Shown here: piece by piece, positions 51,601 through 59,916 of the stretch | Position numbering within the stretch: the first letter of the stretch is position 1 | Layout of the letters: every line of letters starts with the position of its first letter | Assembly: GCF_004795735.1 (NCBI RefSeq) | Contig: NZ_CP039247.1 | Span: 2,413,062-2,477,061 of the forward strand | DNA length: 64,000 nt | Source of the DNA: Corynebacterium endometrii | GTDB taxonomy: Bacteria; Actinomycetota; Actinomycetes; Mycobacteriales; Mycobacteriaceae | Direction of reading: 5' to 3' | Made by a program: the position numbers and the translations under genes | The notes under the pieces: model-generated | Told to the model about the DNA's origin: nothing | Database searches by the model: none | The model's input: the letters and a program-made list of their open reading frames with translations, nothing else

Positions 51601-51925
51601 GGCCGCTATTGCCGATGGTGACGGGAATACCTCATGGGTTATCAAAGACACGGAGGCGGGCTTTGAGCTTGCCGTGGCTGAGCCCACCCAGCTCAACCAC
51701 GTATTGGTCTCCCACTCCCGTTCCACCGGCGCCGAATACGTCATCCACGGGGTCAATGACGAGGGCGAGGATAAGTTGGCCTCCGGCGAACTGACCCGCG
51801 GCCGCCACGCGGCGGAGCTTGAGATTTCTGAGGAAGAATACTCCTCAGTGATCGTGGAATTTACCTCGCTGCCCTCCGCCGGGAAGATAACTATCAGCGA
51901 AGTAGAGATCACGGGTCAGCCTTAA
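48617..51925 (+). CDS. murJ: Lipid II flippase MurJ (MviN) with pseudokinase and extracellular domains
   Basis: Protein of 1102 aa. A Pro-rich cytoplasmic N-terminus (1-70) is followed by the 14-helix MurJ domain (about 75-600), including ATLLSRITGFLRTVMITSTL and AFQTANQLPNLITEIVLGAV. A degenerate kinase-like domain (about 650-870) lacks standard catalytic residues, as in mycobacterial MviN, where the phosphorylated pseudokinase binds FhaA. Then a single helix (about 910-935) and a C-terminal beta-rich domain (about 960-1102) similar to discoidin folds. The ATG at 48617 is chosen; the open frame reaches 48533 inside the previous gene. It moves lipid II across the membrane for peptidoglycan synthesis. 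Confidence 0.92.
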   Translation: MTSPHDDQVTAPVGTRGRIVTPTPPAPVPVPRAPQPAAAEPVEDRSSLRAPTAEPAGPAGEQAGNAATSDGDVVRATSTMAIATLLSRITGFLRTVMITSTLGGAIASAFQTANQLPNLITEIVLGAVLTSLVVPVLVRAEKEDPDRGEQFIRRLFTLAISLLATITVLAVICAPILTTMMLPEDGQVNTGQAVSFAYLLLPQISFYGLFALFQAILNTKGVFAPGAWAPVVNNLISIGVMALYWLLPGALQPEAASPITDPHVLLLGLGTTLGVVVQCLILVPYLKRAGVNLRPLWGLDARLKQFGGMAVAIIAYVAISQAGYVVTSRVAASADASAPVVYQNAWLLLQVPYGVIGVTLLTAIMPRLSRNAADGDEEAVVRDLTLGSKLTFIALIPIVIFMTGFGIPIARGLFQYGLFDANQAELLGLTLSFSAFTLIPYALVLLHLRVFYAREEAWTPTFIIAGITGTKVVLTLLAPLVANSPESVVILLGTANGFGFISGAVIGAFLLRRKLGSLGGKAVMATTTWAVIASTVGLAVALAVNWVTNLILPEDIPSVLILVKLAVLGVIFLVVTGIVLSRSGLPEVASLGRALQRIPGMRRFIKVQDAPVEEPAEIAEIQPVFAEDSFMASPVPPPMSAGIVRGPSLVPGAPVSDGRFRLLQDCGSVEGARFWRAREQETGRTVALTFVDTSGRAPMAPLSRAEAAQGAAAVSRATRKLGELGLAAVAPNIEILSYRNGCLVVADWVEGTPLRTVAEGHGLDPRAVALATAPLAQSMATAHAAGLTLGLDNSSRVRISTDATAVLAFPAVLGEASVEKDLGSLNSTLNLLVGSTAETPEQLQAIADESGADAQTVAERLLAFAHDVELEAEAKDPEGYTEPEPELIEADEANEEDPEPAAGFGGREVSWTGFITIGALAMLFVVGMAALTVWLISLIGGESEAAPVDAKSIQAPIQGERETSTPARPPVLLDLGEATAYGAAADNEEATSGDVAAIADGDGNTSWVIKDTEAGFELAVAEPTQLNHVLVSHSRSTGAEYVIHGVNDEGEDKLASGELTRGRHAAELEISEEEYSSVIVEFTSLPSAGKITISEVEITGQP

Positions 51926-51926
51926 A

Positions 51927-51932
51927 TACACT
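51927..51932 (+). promoter_or_regulatory. -10 element of pepN, leaderless type
   Basis: TACACT ends 7 nt before the ATG at 51940, just after the murJ stop. Confidence 0.5.
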
Positions 51933-51939
51933 GGTCCGC

Positions 51940-54420
51940 ATGACTGATGCGAACCTCACTCACGTCGAAGCTCAAGCGCGCACCCGGGCGCTTGAGCTTT
52001 CCGCGTATTACCTGCACCTTGACCTCTCTCAGGCCCCCACGGAGGAGGCCGGGTACACGGTGACCTCCCGCGTGGACTTCACCACCACGGACGCGGAGGT
52101 TTTCCTGGATTACCTGGGAGAGTCGGTCCAATCCGTTGCCATTAACGGGGAGGCGGTGGAACCCGACTTTGACGGCGGGCGCATCTACCTGCACGACCTG
52201 CCCACCGGTAACCCCTTGAGCGTGGAGGTCACCGGCACCTCGCTGTATTCCCGCACCGGCCAGGGCCTGCACCGCATGCGCGACAATGCGGATGGGCAAA
52301 CGTATGTGTATTCGCACCTGGAGCCCTCGGACGCGCGGCGCATCTTTGCCTGTTTTGACCAGCCGGACCTCAAGGCCATAGTCAACGTCACCATGACCGC
52401 GCCGGAGGGCTGGACCGTGCTCTCCAACCAGCCGGCGATAAGCACGGCCGGCACCACCACTACCTTCGCGCCAACGCCGCGGCTATCCACCTACCTGACT
52501 TCCTTTGCCGCCGGCCCGTACGTGTCCAAGCAGCGCACGTGGAACGCCCCGGATGGCTCGCTATCCTCCGAACTGCGCGCCTTTGCGCGGGCGTCCATGG
52601 AGGAGTACCTGGATGACGAGATCCTTGATATCACCGCCCGCGGCATGGACTTTTTCCACGAGAACTACGGATTCCCTTACCCGTGGGGCAAGTATGATTC
52701 CATCTTTGTTCCGGAGTACAACCTGGGGGCCATGGAAAACCCGGGCCTGGTTACGTTCACGGAAAAGTACCTCTTCCGCTCCAAGGCCACCCGCTCCCAG
52801 CACGCCGGGCGCACCAACACCATCCTCCACGAAATGAGCCACATGTGGTTCGGCGATCTGGTCACCCCGCGCTGGTGGGATGACCTGTGGCTCAAGGAAT
52901 CCTTCGCGGAATTCATGGGCGCGGATGCCTCCGTCGAGGCCACGCCTTATACCGAGGCCTGGACCAACTTCGCCGGCCAGCGCAAGAACTGGGCCTATTC
53001 TCAGGATCAGCTGCCAACCACGCACCCCATCAAAGCGGAGATCCCAGACGTTGACGCCGCCCGCCAGAACTTTGACGGCATCACCTACGCAAAGGGCGCC
53101 TCCGTGCTCAAACAGCTGGTCCACTACGTGGGCCGGGACAACTTCTACGCCGGCGCGCGTGACTACTTCAAAGCACACGCCTTCGACGCGGCCACCTTTG
53201 GCGATCTGCTCACCGCGCTGCGCTCCCACACGGACCGCGATCTCGACGCGTGGGCCCACGCGTGGCTGCGCACGTGGGGCCCGGATACGCTGACCCCGCG
53301 CGTGGAGGCAAACACCTTGATCATCGAGGCCACCGCGGACGATAAACTGCGCCCTCACCGCATCGATGTCACCCTCTTCGATGCCGACCTTAACCCTTAC
53401 TCAACGCTGGATGTGGACGTTAACGGCGCCCGCACCGAGGTGCCTATCACCGGCGAGCCCGCCCTGGTCCTGCTCAATGACAACGACCACACTTATGCCA
53501 AGGTGCGCTTCGACAAAACCTCGCTGGCAACCCTGCGCGCCTCCTTGAGCTCCATTGACAATGAGCTCTCCCGCGCCGTGGCCTGGACCGCCCTGTGGAA
53601 CCTCACGCGTGACGGCGAATGGCCGGTTGAGGATTACCTGGCGACGGTCCTGGCCCACGCCCCGGCGGAGCAGAACCCCACGCTGTTGACCACGGCGTTT
53701 GCCAATGCCGCCTACGCCGCGGGCCACTACACCCCTGAGGCTATGCGTGATGAGATCCGGGCCAAATACGCCGATGATGTGTGGGCCCTCTTAAAGGCCG
53801 CGGAGGCCGGTTCGGATACCCAACTGGTGCTGGCCCGCGCGGCCATCGGCGCCCTGGCCGCCACCCCAGAAAAGGCGGGGACGGAACGCCTGCGCTACCT
53901 CCTGGGCGGCGGCGTGGCCGGCGTGGAGCTGGACCCAGACATTCGCTGGGCGGTGCTCACGGCGCTATCCGCGCGTGACGCCGTCACCGCCGAGGAACTC
54001 GAAGAGGAAAAGCGGCGGGATAACACGCTGACCGGCGCGGCCGCATACCTCGGCGCGCGCTACGCCACGCCCGACGCGGCCACCAAGCGGGAAGTCTTCG
54101 ACCTGCTCCGCGAGCCGGGCCGGTGGTCCAACGCCGAGGTGGATGCCCTACTCAGCGCCTTCAACGCGCCGCGTTCCGGTGCGTTGACCGAGCCCTTCGC
54201 TCAAGAATTCTTCGAGGTACTCGGCCAGATCTGGGAAGACCACCCCATCGAGATTGCCAACCGCCTTGTCCGGGGCCTCTACCCCGAGCTGCCCATGGCC
54301 CTGGAGGCCACGGACGCGTTCATCGCCAACGGCAAGGTTCCGGGCGCGCTGCGCCGCGTGCTCCTTGAGGTTCAAGACGCAGTCCGCCGCGCGCTGGAGG
54401 TGCAGGGCCGGCAGGGCTAA
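51940..54420 (+). CDS. pepN: Aminopeptidase N
   Basis: Zinc M1 metallopeptidase of 826 aa. GAMENPGL (263-270) is the exopeptidase motif, and HEMSHMWFGDL gives zinc ligands His297, His301 and the later Glu320 with catalytic Glu298. RIFACFDQPDLKA is an N-terminal family signature. It removes N-terminal amino acids from peptides in the cytoplasm. It lies 14 bp after murJ but has its own -10 element. In M. tuberculosis murJ is followed directly by sigM, so this is a lineage difference. Confidence 0.95.
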   Translation: MTDANLTHVEAQARTRALELSAYYLHLDLSQAPTEEAGYTVTSRVDFTTTDAEVFLDYLGESVQSVAINGEAVEPDFDGGRIYLHDLPTGNPLSVEVTGTSLYSRTGQGLHRMRDNADGQTYVYSHLEPSDARRIFACFDQPDLKAIVNVTMTAPEGWTVLSNQPAISTAGTTTTFAPTPRLSTYLTSFAAGPYVSKQRTWNAPDGSLSSELRAFARASMEEYLDDEILDITARGMDFFHENYGFPYPWGKYDSIFVPEYNLGAMENPGLVTFTEKYLFRSKATRSQHAGRTNTILHEMSHMWFGDLVTPRWWDDLWLKESFAEFMGADASVEATPYTEAWTNFAGQRKNWAYSQDQLPTTHPIKAEIPDVDAARQNFDGITYAKGASVLKQLVHYVGRDNFYAGARDYFKAHAFDAATFGDLLTALRSHTDRDLDAWAHAWLRTWGPDTLTPRVEANTLIIEATADDKLRPHRIDVTLFDADLNPYSTLDVDVNGARTEVPITGEPALVLLNDNDHTYAKVRFDKTSLATLRASLSSIDNELSRAVAWTALWNLTRDGEWPVEDYLATVLAHAPAEQNPTLLTTAFANAAYAAGHYTPEAMRDEIRAKYADDVWALLKAAEAGSDTQLVLARAAIGALAATPEKAGTERLRYLLGGGVAGVELDPDIRWAVLTALSARDAVTAEELEEEKRRDNTLTGAAAYLGARYATPDAATKREVFDLLREPGRWSNAEVDALLSAFNAPRSGALTEPFAQEFFEVLGQIWEDHPIEIANRLVRGLYPELPMALEATDAFIANGKVPGALRRVLLEVQDAVRRALEVQGRQG

Positions 54421-54751
54421 AGGCTAAGGAGATAGGGGCTGGGGCCTATCCGCGCCTCAATCCCATCCCAAATCCCCTAGAGAGCCCCGGAGCATAATCC
54501 TCCACGAACGACACGCGCCACCGCGTGGGTAACCGGCCTAGCCGGGCCCCGCGGTGGCCTTTCGCGTTTTGCGGGCTGAACTGGGGAAAGGCAAGGAGTG
54601 AATTTAAAACCAAATGAATTGTGCACGCAATTCGTGGACTTTAAATCCGTTTCGTGTTTCAAATTAAATAGGGAACATCTACCGGGTGGGGCCGGGAGAT
54701 ACGCCCGGGGAGATAGTACCGGGCAGAAAAAATCGGGGAAAGGATTCGGGG
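54421..54751. other. Spacer between pepN and sigM
   Basis: About 330 bp. It holds a GATAGG/CCTATC hairpin directly after pepN (54432-54451) and the pepN terminator (54517-54563), then an AT-rich part in front of sigM that should contain its promoter. I could not identify an ECF-type promoter with confidence. Confidence 0.5.
54517..54563 (+). terminator. Terminator after pepN
   Basis: GCCACCGCG and CGCGGTGGC form a 9 bp stem with an inner CCGGC/GCCGG pairing, followed by CTTT and a second TTTT at 54567. Confidence 0.75.
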
Positions 54752-55333
54752 ATGGCAGGGGAGCAGGGCCGCCGTAGCGATGAAGACTTGGTTGATGCCT
54801 TCATCGCGGGGGATACTCGGGCCTTTTCGGAAATCGTCGGGCGGCACAGGAAGCGCCTGACCTACGTGGCGCGCCGCTACACGCACAATGACACGGACGC
54901 CCAGGACATCGTGCAGGACGCGCTGCTGAAGGCTAGCACCAATATGCATTCATACCGCGGGGAGGCAAAGCTGTACACGTGGCTGCACAAGCTGGTGCTT
55001 AACAGCGGCTTCGACTACCTAAACCACCGGGCCAATAGGGAGAATGCTTCTTTAGACAGCGAGGACTTTGACCATGATCGCAACCGCGCAACCGCCCATG
55101 ACCCCACCCCACATATTGAAAATTCAATCCTGCTGAAAACGGCGATGGAACAACTGCGGGAGGACCAGGTGGAGGCGCTCTACCTCACCGATATAGCCGG
55201 GTTTCCCGTCCATGAGGTGGCCAAAGCCCAGGGGGTTCGGCCGGGAACCGTCAAATCCCGGCGCTCGCGCGCGAAGGAGGTACTGCGGGCCGCGCTGGAC
55301 ACGCGCGGCGATTATGCAGCTCATTCCCAATAG
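54752..55333 (+). CDS. sigM: ECF RNA polymerase sigma factor SigM
   Basis: Sigma factor of 193 aa. Region 2 (about 10-85) includes FSEIVGRHRKRLTYVARRYT, DAQDIVQDALLKAS and LYTWLHKLVLN; region 4 (about 125-180) includes LREDQVEALYLTDIAGFPVHE and GVRPGTVKSRRSRAKEVL. The start is the ATG at 54752 (MAGEQGRRS), with GGAAAGGA upstream; the frame continues to 54686. Position before trxB and trxA matches sigM of C. glutamicum and mycobacteria, where it responds to thiol stress. No anti-sigma factor gene lies between it and trxB. Confidence 0.92.
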   Translation: MAGEQGRRSDEDLVDAFIAGDTRAFSEIVGRHRKRLTYVARRYTHNDTDAQDIVQDALLKASTNMHSYRGEAKLYTWLHKLVLNSGFDYLNHRANRENASLDSEDFDHDRNRATAHDPTPHIENSILLKTAMEQLREDQVEALYLTDIAGFPVHEVAKAQGVRPGTVKSRRSRAKEVLRAALDTRGDYAAHSQ

Positions 55334-55408
55334 GGCTCGGCCGCTGCGCGAGATCACGTATTCGGCGGTAGCGGGGTAGACTCTGTTCGAGTTACAGGTT
55401 TTCGGGAA

Positions 55409-55422
55409 CGGTTGAACAACCG
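55409..55422. promoter_or_regulatory. Inverted repeat upstream of trxB
   Basis: CGGTTGAACAACCG has 6 bp arms around AA. It overlaps GGGAAC (55404-55409), a hexamer like the -35 of SigM/SigH-type promoters, but no matching -10 is seen at the right distance. Confidence 0.45.
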
Positions 55423-55475
55423 CCCTGGGGACCCACAATGCATTGATACGTGAGCACTACTTAGAGGAGTGAGCA

Positions 55476-56402
55476 ATGACCATCCACGATGTTGCCATCG
55501 TTGGTTCTGGCCCAGCTGGCTACACCGCAGCGCTGTACGCAGCGCGCGCAGAGCTCAAGCCAATCGTATTTGAGGGATTCGAGTACGGCGGCGAGCTAAT
55601 GAACACCACCGAGGTGGAGAACTTCCCTGGATTCCAGAAGGGCATCATGGGCCCGGAGCTCATGGAGGAGATGCGCGCACAGGCCATCCGTTTCGGCGCC
55701 GACCTGCGCATGGAAGTTGTGGATTCCGTTGAGCTCGAGGGAGAGATCAAAAAGCTCCACGTTGGCGATGAGGTCTTTGAGGCCCGCACCGTCATCCTCG
55801 CCACCGGCGCCGCCCCGCGCCACCTCGGCATCCCAGGTGAAACCGAGCTGACTGGCCGCGGCGTATCCACCTGCGCTACCTGTGATGGCTTCTTCTTCAA
55901 GGGCCACAACATTGCCGTGGTAGGCGGCGGTGACTCGGCAATGGAGGAGGCAACGTTCCTCACCAAATTCGCTGAGTCCGTGACTATCATCCACCGCTCC
56001 GAAAACTTCCGTGCCTCCAAGATTATGCTGGAGCGCGCCAAGGAAAACCCACAGATCAAGTGGGAAACCAACAAGACCGTGGAAAAGGTAGTAGAAGCTG
56101 ACGGCAAGGTAGCCGGCCTGGAGTTGAAGGACACCGTCACCGGCGAGACCAAGATCCTGGACGTGACCGCAATGTTCGTGGCCATTGGCCACGATCCACG
56201 CTCCGCGTTCCTCAACGGCCAGGTAGCGCTCAATGAGGGCGGATACGTCCAGGTTGAGCAGCCAACCACCCGCACCAACATCCCTGGCGTCTTCGCCTGC
56301 GGTGACCTGGTTGACGATCACTACCGCCAGGCGATTACCGCGGCCGGTTCCGGTTGCCGCGCGGCCATCGACGCTGAGCATTACATCGCGGCCCTGGGCT
56401 AA
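55476..56402 (+). CDS. trxB: Thioredoxin reductase
   Basis: NADPH-dependent flavoprotein of 308 aa. The FAD motif is [17 protein letters not shown], the redox disulfide is C133-A-T-C136, and the NADPH motif is [15 protein letters not shown]. It reduces thioredoxin encoded next door, and is expected to be under SigM/SigH control. The AGAGGAG ribosome site is 9 nt before the ATG. Codon usage here is more highly biased than in the flanking unknown genes, as expected for a strongly expressed gene. Confidence 0.97.
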   Translation: MTIHDVAIVGSGPAGYTAALYAARAELKPIVFEGFEYGGELMNTTEVENFPGFQKGIMGPELMEEMRAQAIRFGADLRMEVVDSVELEGEIKKLHVGDEVFEARTVILATGAAPRHLGIPGETELTGRGVSTCATCDGFFFKGHNIAVVGGGDSAMEEATFLTKFAESVTIIHRSENFRASKIMLERAKENPQIKWETNKTVEKVVEADGKVAGLELKDTVTGETKILDVTAMFVAIGHDPRSAFLNGQVALNEGGYVQVEQPTTRTNIPGVFACGDLVDDHYRQAITAAGSGCRAAIDAEHYIAALG

Positions 56403-56465
56403 AGGCCGCACCCTAGGCAGCCTGATTAGGCGGCCTAACCACTGATTTTATTAAAAGGAGAGACT

Positions 56466-56789
56466 ATGAGCTCCATCAAGAACGTGACCACCAATGACTT
56501 CCGCGCTGAGGTCACCGAGGCGGACAAGCCGGTTGTAGTTGATTTCTGGGCGGAATGGTGTGGTCCATGCAAGAAGCTGGGCCCGATCCTCGAAGAAGTT
56601 GCCACTGAACTGGGCGATGACGTCAAGGTTGTCAAGGTCAACGTGGACAATGAGCGCTCGCTGGGCGCGATGTTCCAGATCATGTCCATCCCGTCCGTCC
56701 TGATCTTCAAGGGCGGCGAAAAGGTGGATGAGTTCGTGGGTCTGCGTTCCAAGAAAGACATCGTGGCGCAGATTAAGAAGCATATCTAG
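56466..56789 (+). CDS. trxA: Thioredoxin
   Basis: Redox protein of 107 aa with active site W-C32-G-P-C35-K in VVVDFWAEWCGPCKK and the cis-proline in MSIPSVLIF. AAGGAG stands 6 nt before the ATG. It forms an operon with trxB (63 bp gap) and is the M. tuberculosis trxC equivalent by position. Confidence 0.97.
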   Translation: MSSIKNVTTNDFRAEVTEADKPVVVDFWAEWCGPCKKLGPILEEVATELGDDVKVVKVNVDNERSLGAMFQIMSIPSVLIFKGGEKVDEFVGLRSKKDIVAQIKKHI

Positions 56790-56881
56790 GTTGGTAATCT
56801 GGATAACTGATTGATCGCGTTGAACTACTTGTGCGTCTTGGGTTCCATACATCGCTTTCGCAAGGAAGGAAGGAGTGAGTA

Positions 56882-58066
56882 ATGCTGAAGAAGGTTCTTC
56901 AGGTGGGTGATAAATCTACCCGCGTAGCTGAGGCTCGCGCCACCCTTGCCCGTTTGGGAAAGCTTTCTGACTACACCGGTGATCTTTCTGATTGGAAAAA
57001 GCAGAAGTACACCGATTCGGACAAGGTCTTTGATGAGGCACTCGCCGAGGCCCTCAAGGCCTTCCAACAATCGCGAGGAATTGTCCCGTCCGGCAATATC
57101 GATGACCTGACGCTGCGCGAACTGCGTCACGCCTCGTATTCTCTAGGCGCGCGCGTGCTGAGCTACCAGCCCAACAATGAGCTGGTGGGTGATGACGTGT
57201 CACAGTTGCAGCGTCAGCTCCAAGAGCTGGGCTTCTACCACAATCGCGTGGATGGCCACTTTGGGGAAAACACCCATGCGGCCCTGGCTGAGTACCAGCT
57301 CAATTATGGGCTTCAGGATGACGGCGTGTGCGGCCCGGCCACGATCCGTGCGCTGAGCCTGCTCGGGCGCCGCATCACCGGCGGCTCAGCCCACAACATC
57401 CAGGAACGTGAACGCGTGCGCAACGCCGGTCCTAAGCTGGCCGGCAAGCGCGTGGTCATCGACCCCACGCTGGGTGGCAATCACTCCGGCCGCGTAGTCA
57501 AGGGCCGTTTTGGCGAGATCACGGAGGAGGAAATCCTGTGGGATCTGGCCCAGCGGATTGAGGGCCGCATGATCGCCGCCGGCATGGAAACCATCATTTC
57601 GCGCACCAAGTCCGACGATCCCTCCGTCCAGGACCGTGTCGAACTTGCCAACGGATTCGGCGCTGACCTCATCATTTCCCTAGCGTGTGATGAGTACCCG
57701 AATGAAAAGGGCAACGGCGTTGCCTCCTTCTACTTTGGTACCGAGTACGGCAACTCCTCATTGATTGGCGAGACCTTGTCCGGGTTTATCCAGCGTGAGA
57801 TCTCCGCCCGCACGCCTTTGGGAAATAACCGTAACCATGGCCGCACCTGGGATCTGCTGCGTTTAACGCACATGCCGGTTGTGCAGGTAGTGCTGGGTTA
57901 CTTGACTAACCCCGGCGACGTGGCCGTGCTGACCAACCCGTCCCGCCGCGATGACATCGCCGAAGCGATCGTGGTGGCTGTCAAGCGCCTGTATCTCCTC
58001 GACGATGACAATGCCAAGACGGGTACGTTTAAATTCGCCGAGCTGCTCAAGGCCGAGGGCAATTAA
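56882..58066 (+). CDS. cwlM: CwlM-like peptidoglycan synthesis regulator (degenerate N-acetylmuramoyl-L-alanine amidase)
   Basis: Protein of 394 aa with two peptidoglycan-binding domains (about 5-80 and 100-160) and an Amidase_3 domain (about 185-380). The usual zinc-binding DPGHGG is DPTLGG here (194-199), so the first His is lost, and the SIHAN-type motif is SLACDEYPN, without the His. The Glu in ITEEEILWDLA remains. Loss of the ligands fits mycobacterial CwlM, a non-enzymatic activator of MurA. No signal peptide is present, so it is cytoplasmic. GGAAGGAAGGAG precedes the ATG. Confidence 0.88.
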   Translation: MLKKVLQVGDKSTRVAEARATLARLGKLSDYTGDLSDWKKQKYTDSDKVFDEALAEALKAFQQSRGIVPSGNIDDLTLRELRHASYSLGARVLSYQPNNELVGDDVSQLQRQLQELGFYHNRVDGHFGENTHAALAEYQLNYGLQDDGVCGPATIRALSLLGRRITGGSAHNIQERERVRNAGPKLAGKRVVIDPTLGGNHSGRVVKGRFGEITEEEILWDLAQRIEGRMIAAGMETIISRTKSDDPSVQDRVELANGFGADLIISLACDEYPNEKGNGVASFYFGTEYGNSSLIGETLSGFIQREISARTPLGNNRNHGRTWDLLRLTHMPVVQVVLGYLTNPGDVAVLTNPSRRDDIAEAIVVAVKRLYLLDDDNAKTGTFKFAELLKAEGN

Positions 58067-58103
58067 GGCCCCTTCCGGAATCCCCTCCTAGGGGCCCGAA
58101 GTT

Positions 58104-58137
58104 AAAGCGGAATTAGTTTCTACTAGTTCCGCTTTTT
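58104..58137 (+). terminator. Terminator after cwlM
   Basis: AAAGCGGAA pairs with TTCCGCTTT (9 bp, extended by AGT/ACT), followed by TTTTT. Confidence 0.88.
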
Positions 58138-58235
58138 GCATAGCAGTAAAGCCCCCGTAGCCTGGGGATTCATCCACCTTGGCTGGCGGCCGGATTCGAC
58201 CTAAATCCACCGATGGCGAGCTGTTGCCCTGAGCC

Positions 58236-58853
58236 TTACGCCAGCGCCCTGGCTAGCAATTGCTCCACCGCGGCGGCGGTTAAGAGGTCATGGGCCGGCG
58301 GCAACTCAAGCCGCAGGCGCGGGGTCACGGGGTGGTCCGCAACCACCTCGAATCCGGCGGCCTGGAGGACGTCAACGGTCATCAGCCCAATCGACTCGGG
58401 GCGAGTACCCATGAAATGGCGGCACATGTCATAGGCCACGGGATCAGCGGTAGCTGAATCGGGGGAATGCAGGCCGGTGTAGTACCCAAAGGCCTCCACG
58501 GCGGACGCGCCGCGCTCCGTCAGATCCATGATGGCCGAATCCAGCAGGACCGCCTCAAGGCCGCGTCCGGCGCGGGCCGGATTGATGAACAGGGACGTGA
58601 TGATGGCCGCATCGGGGGAGAGGGGGCCGGTAGCCATCTTGGCCACGCCTGGTGCGTCATCGCGCCCGCAAAACAGCACGGTGGCTTCCTCGCCCACCGT
58701 GTAGCCGCACTCACCGAAGCCTAGGAGCGTAGCGCTAAACCACGCCTCCTTCTCAAACTCCGGATCTGCGACGTCCTCTGCGGCAAACTCCCAAAACGTA
58801 GAACGCCGTGCCTGAGGATGGATAACAGTATTCTGCTTAACCTTTTCCAGCAT
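58236..58853 (-). CDS. GNAT-like protein, Rv3916c type
   Basis: Protein of 205 aa. The central region IITSLFINPARAGRGLEAVLL resembles a GNAT acetyl-CoA binding motif (R/Q-x-x-G-x-G/A) and is followed by GASAVEAFGYYTG. It is found at the same place, downstream of parB, in mycobacteria (Rv3916c), with unknown substrate. It starts 13 nt after the parB stop, so it is the last gene of the rsmG-parA-parB unit. Confidence 0.75.
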   Translation of the reverse strand: MLEKVKQNTVIHPQARRSTFWEFAAEDVADPEFEKEAWFSATLLGFGECGYTVGEEATVLFCGRDDAPGVAKMATGPLSPDAAIITSLFINPARAGRGLEAVLLDSAIMDLTERGASAVEAFGYYTGLHSPDSATADPVAYDMCRHFMGTRPESIGLMTVDVLQAAGFEVVADHPVTPRLRLELPPAHDLLTAAAVEQLLARALA

Positions 58854-58866
58854 GCACGGCCCCGTA

Positions 58867-59913
58867 TTACTTCTTGCCCTCGATCAGGGACAGGATGCGC
58901 TCAAAGTCTTCCTGATCGCCGAACTCGACCACCATCTTGCCCTTGCGCTTGCCCATGGTGACGGTGACCTTCGTATCAAAGCGGTCCGCGAGGCGCTCCG
59001 CCGTGTCCGTGAAGAACTGCGGCTGCTGTGCCACCGGGCGCTTCTTCTTTTCCTCGGGCTTGCCCTCACGCTTCCACAGGGTGACGGCCTCCTCGGTGGC
59101 ACGCACGGACAACCCCTCGGCCACGATGCGGTCAGCCAGCTGCTCCATAGCCGCCGGATCATCAAGCCCCAACAGCGCACGGGCGTGGCCGGAACTCAAA
59201 ACTCCCGCGGCGACCCGTTTTTGCACGGAAACGGGCAGCTTTAGCAGGCGCAGCATGTTAGTGACCTGCGGGCGGGAACGGCCAATGCGGTCAGCCAGCT
59301 CATTCTGCGTGACGCCAAACTCTTCCAGCAGCTGCTGGTACGCCGCGGCCTCTTCCAGCGGGTTGAGCTGCACGCGGTGGATGTTTTCCAGCAGAGCGTC
59401 GCGGAGCAGGTCATCGTCGGACGTATCGCGGACGATGGCCGGGATAGTGGCCAAGCCGGCCTTAGAGGACGCGCGCCAACGACGCTCACCCATGATCAGC
59501 TCGAAGCCATCCTCACCCGGGCGGACAACCACCGGCTGCAGCAAGCCAAACTCGCGGATGGAGTGGACCAGCTCATTGAGGTCCTCTTCATCAAATACCG
59601 TACGGGGCTGCTTAGGATTGGGGATGATATCCCCAATGGGGATCTCCCGGTACGTGGCACCAATGGCCGCCGGCTTGGGCTGGCGCTTCTTAGAGCCGGT
59701 AGTGGCGATGGTCGGTGCGCCCTTGACGCGCTTGCCCCCAGACGCCCCAGGTGACTCGGAACCCTCACCGGCGGGCTTCTTCTGGGGAGCCCCGCCCAGG
59801 ATTACGTCCGCCGCGGAATCACCCAAGCGTGGCTTGCGGGAAGGAGCGCCAGGACCAGATGGGATGAGTGCGGCCAGACCCTTGCCCAAGCCGCCTTGCT
59901 TTTTATCTTCCAT
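58867..59913 (-). CDS. parB: Chromosome partitioning protein ParB
   Basis: CTP-dependent DNA clamp of 348 aa. The N-terminus has a ParA-interacting segment ([15 protein letters not shown]), then the ParB/Srx domain with the CTP motif GERRWRAS and [15 protein letters not shown] helix-turn-helix (about 195-245; [20 protein letters not shown]) recognises parS. The C-terminal dimerisation domain ends [20 protein letters not shown]. It acts on the seven parS sites of this window, loading and spreading from there. It lies 3 bp after parA. Confidence 0.95.
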   Translation of the reverse strand: MEDKKQGGLGKGLAALIPSGPGAPSRKPRLGDSAADVILGGAPQKKPAGEGSESPGASGGKRVKGAPTIATTGSKKRQPKPAAIGATYREIPIGDIIPNPKQPRTVFDEEDLNELVHSIREFGLLQPVVVRPGEDGFELIMGERRWRASSKAGLATIPAIVRDTSDDDLLRDALLENIHRVQLNPLEEAAAYQQLLEEFGVTQNELADRIGRSRPQVTNMLRLLKLPVSVQKRVAAGVLSSGHARALLGLDDPAAMEQLADRIVAEGLSVRATEEAVTLWKREGKPEEKKKRPVAQQPQFFTDTAERLADRFDTKVTVTMGKRKGKMVVEFGDQEDFERILSLIEGKK

Positions 59914-59916
59914 GTT

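Noticed and set aside
54432..54451. GATAGG/CCTATC hairpin as terminator after pepN
   Set aside because: Short stem without T tract; the stronger hairpin 65 bp further is the better terminator.
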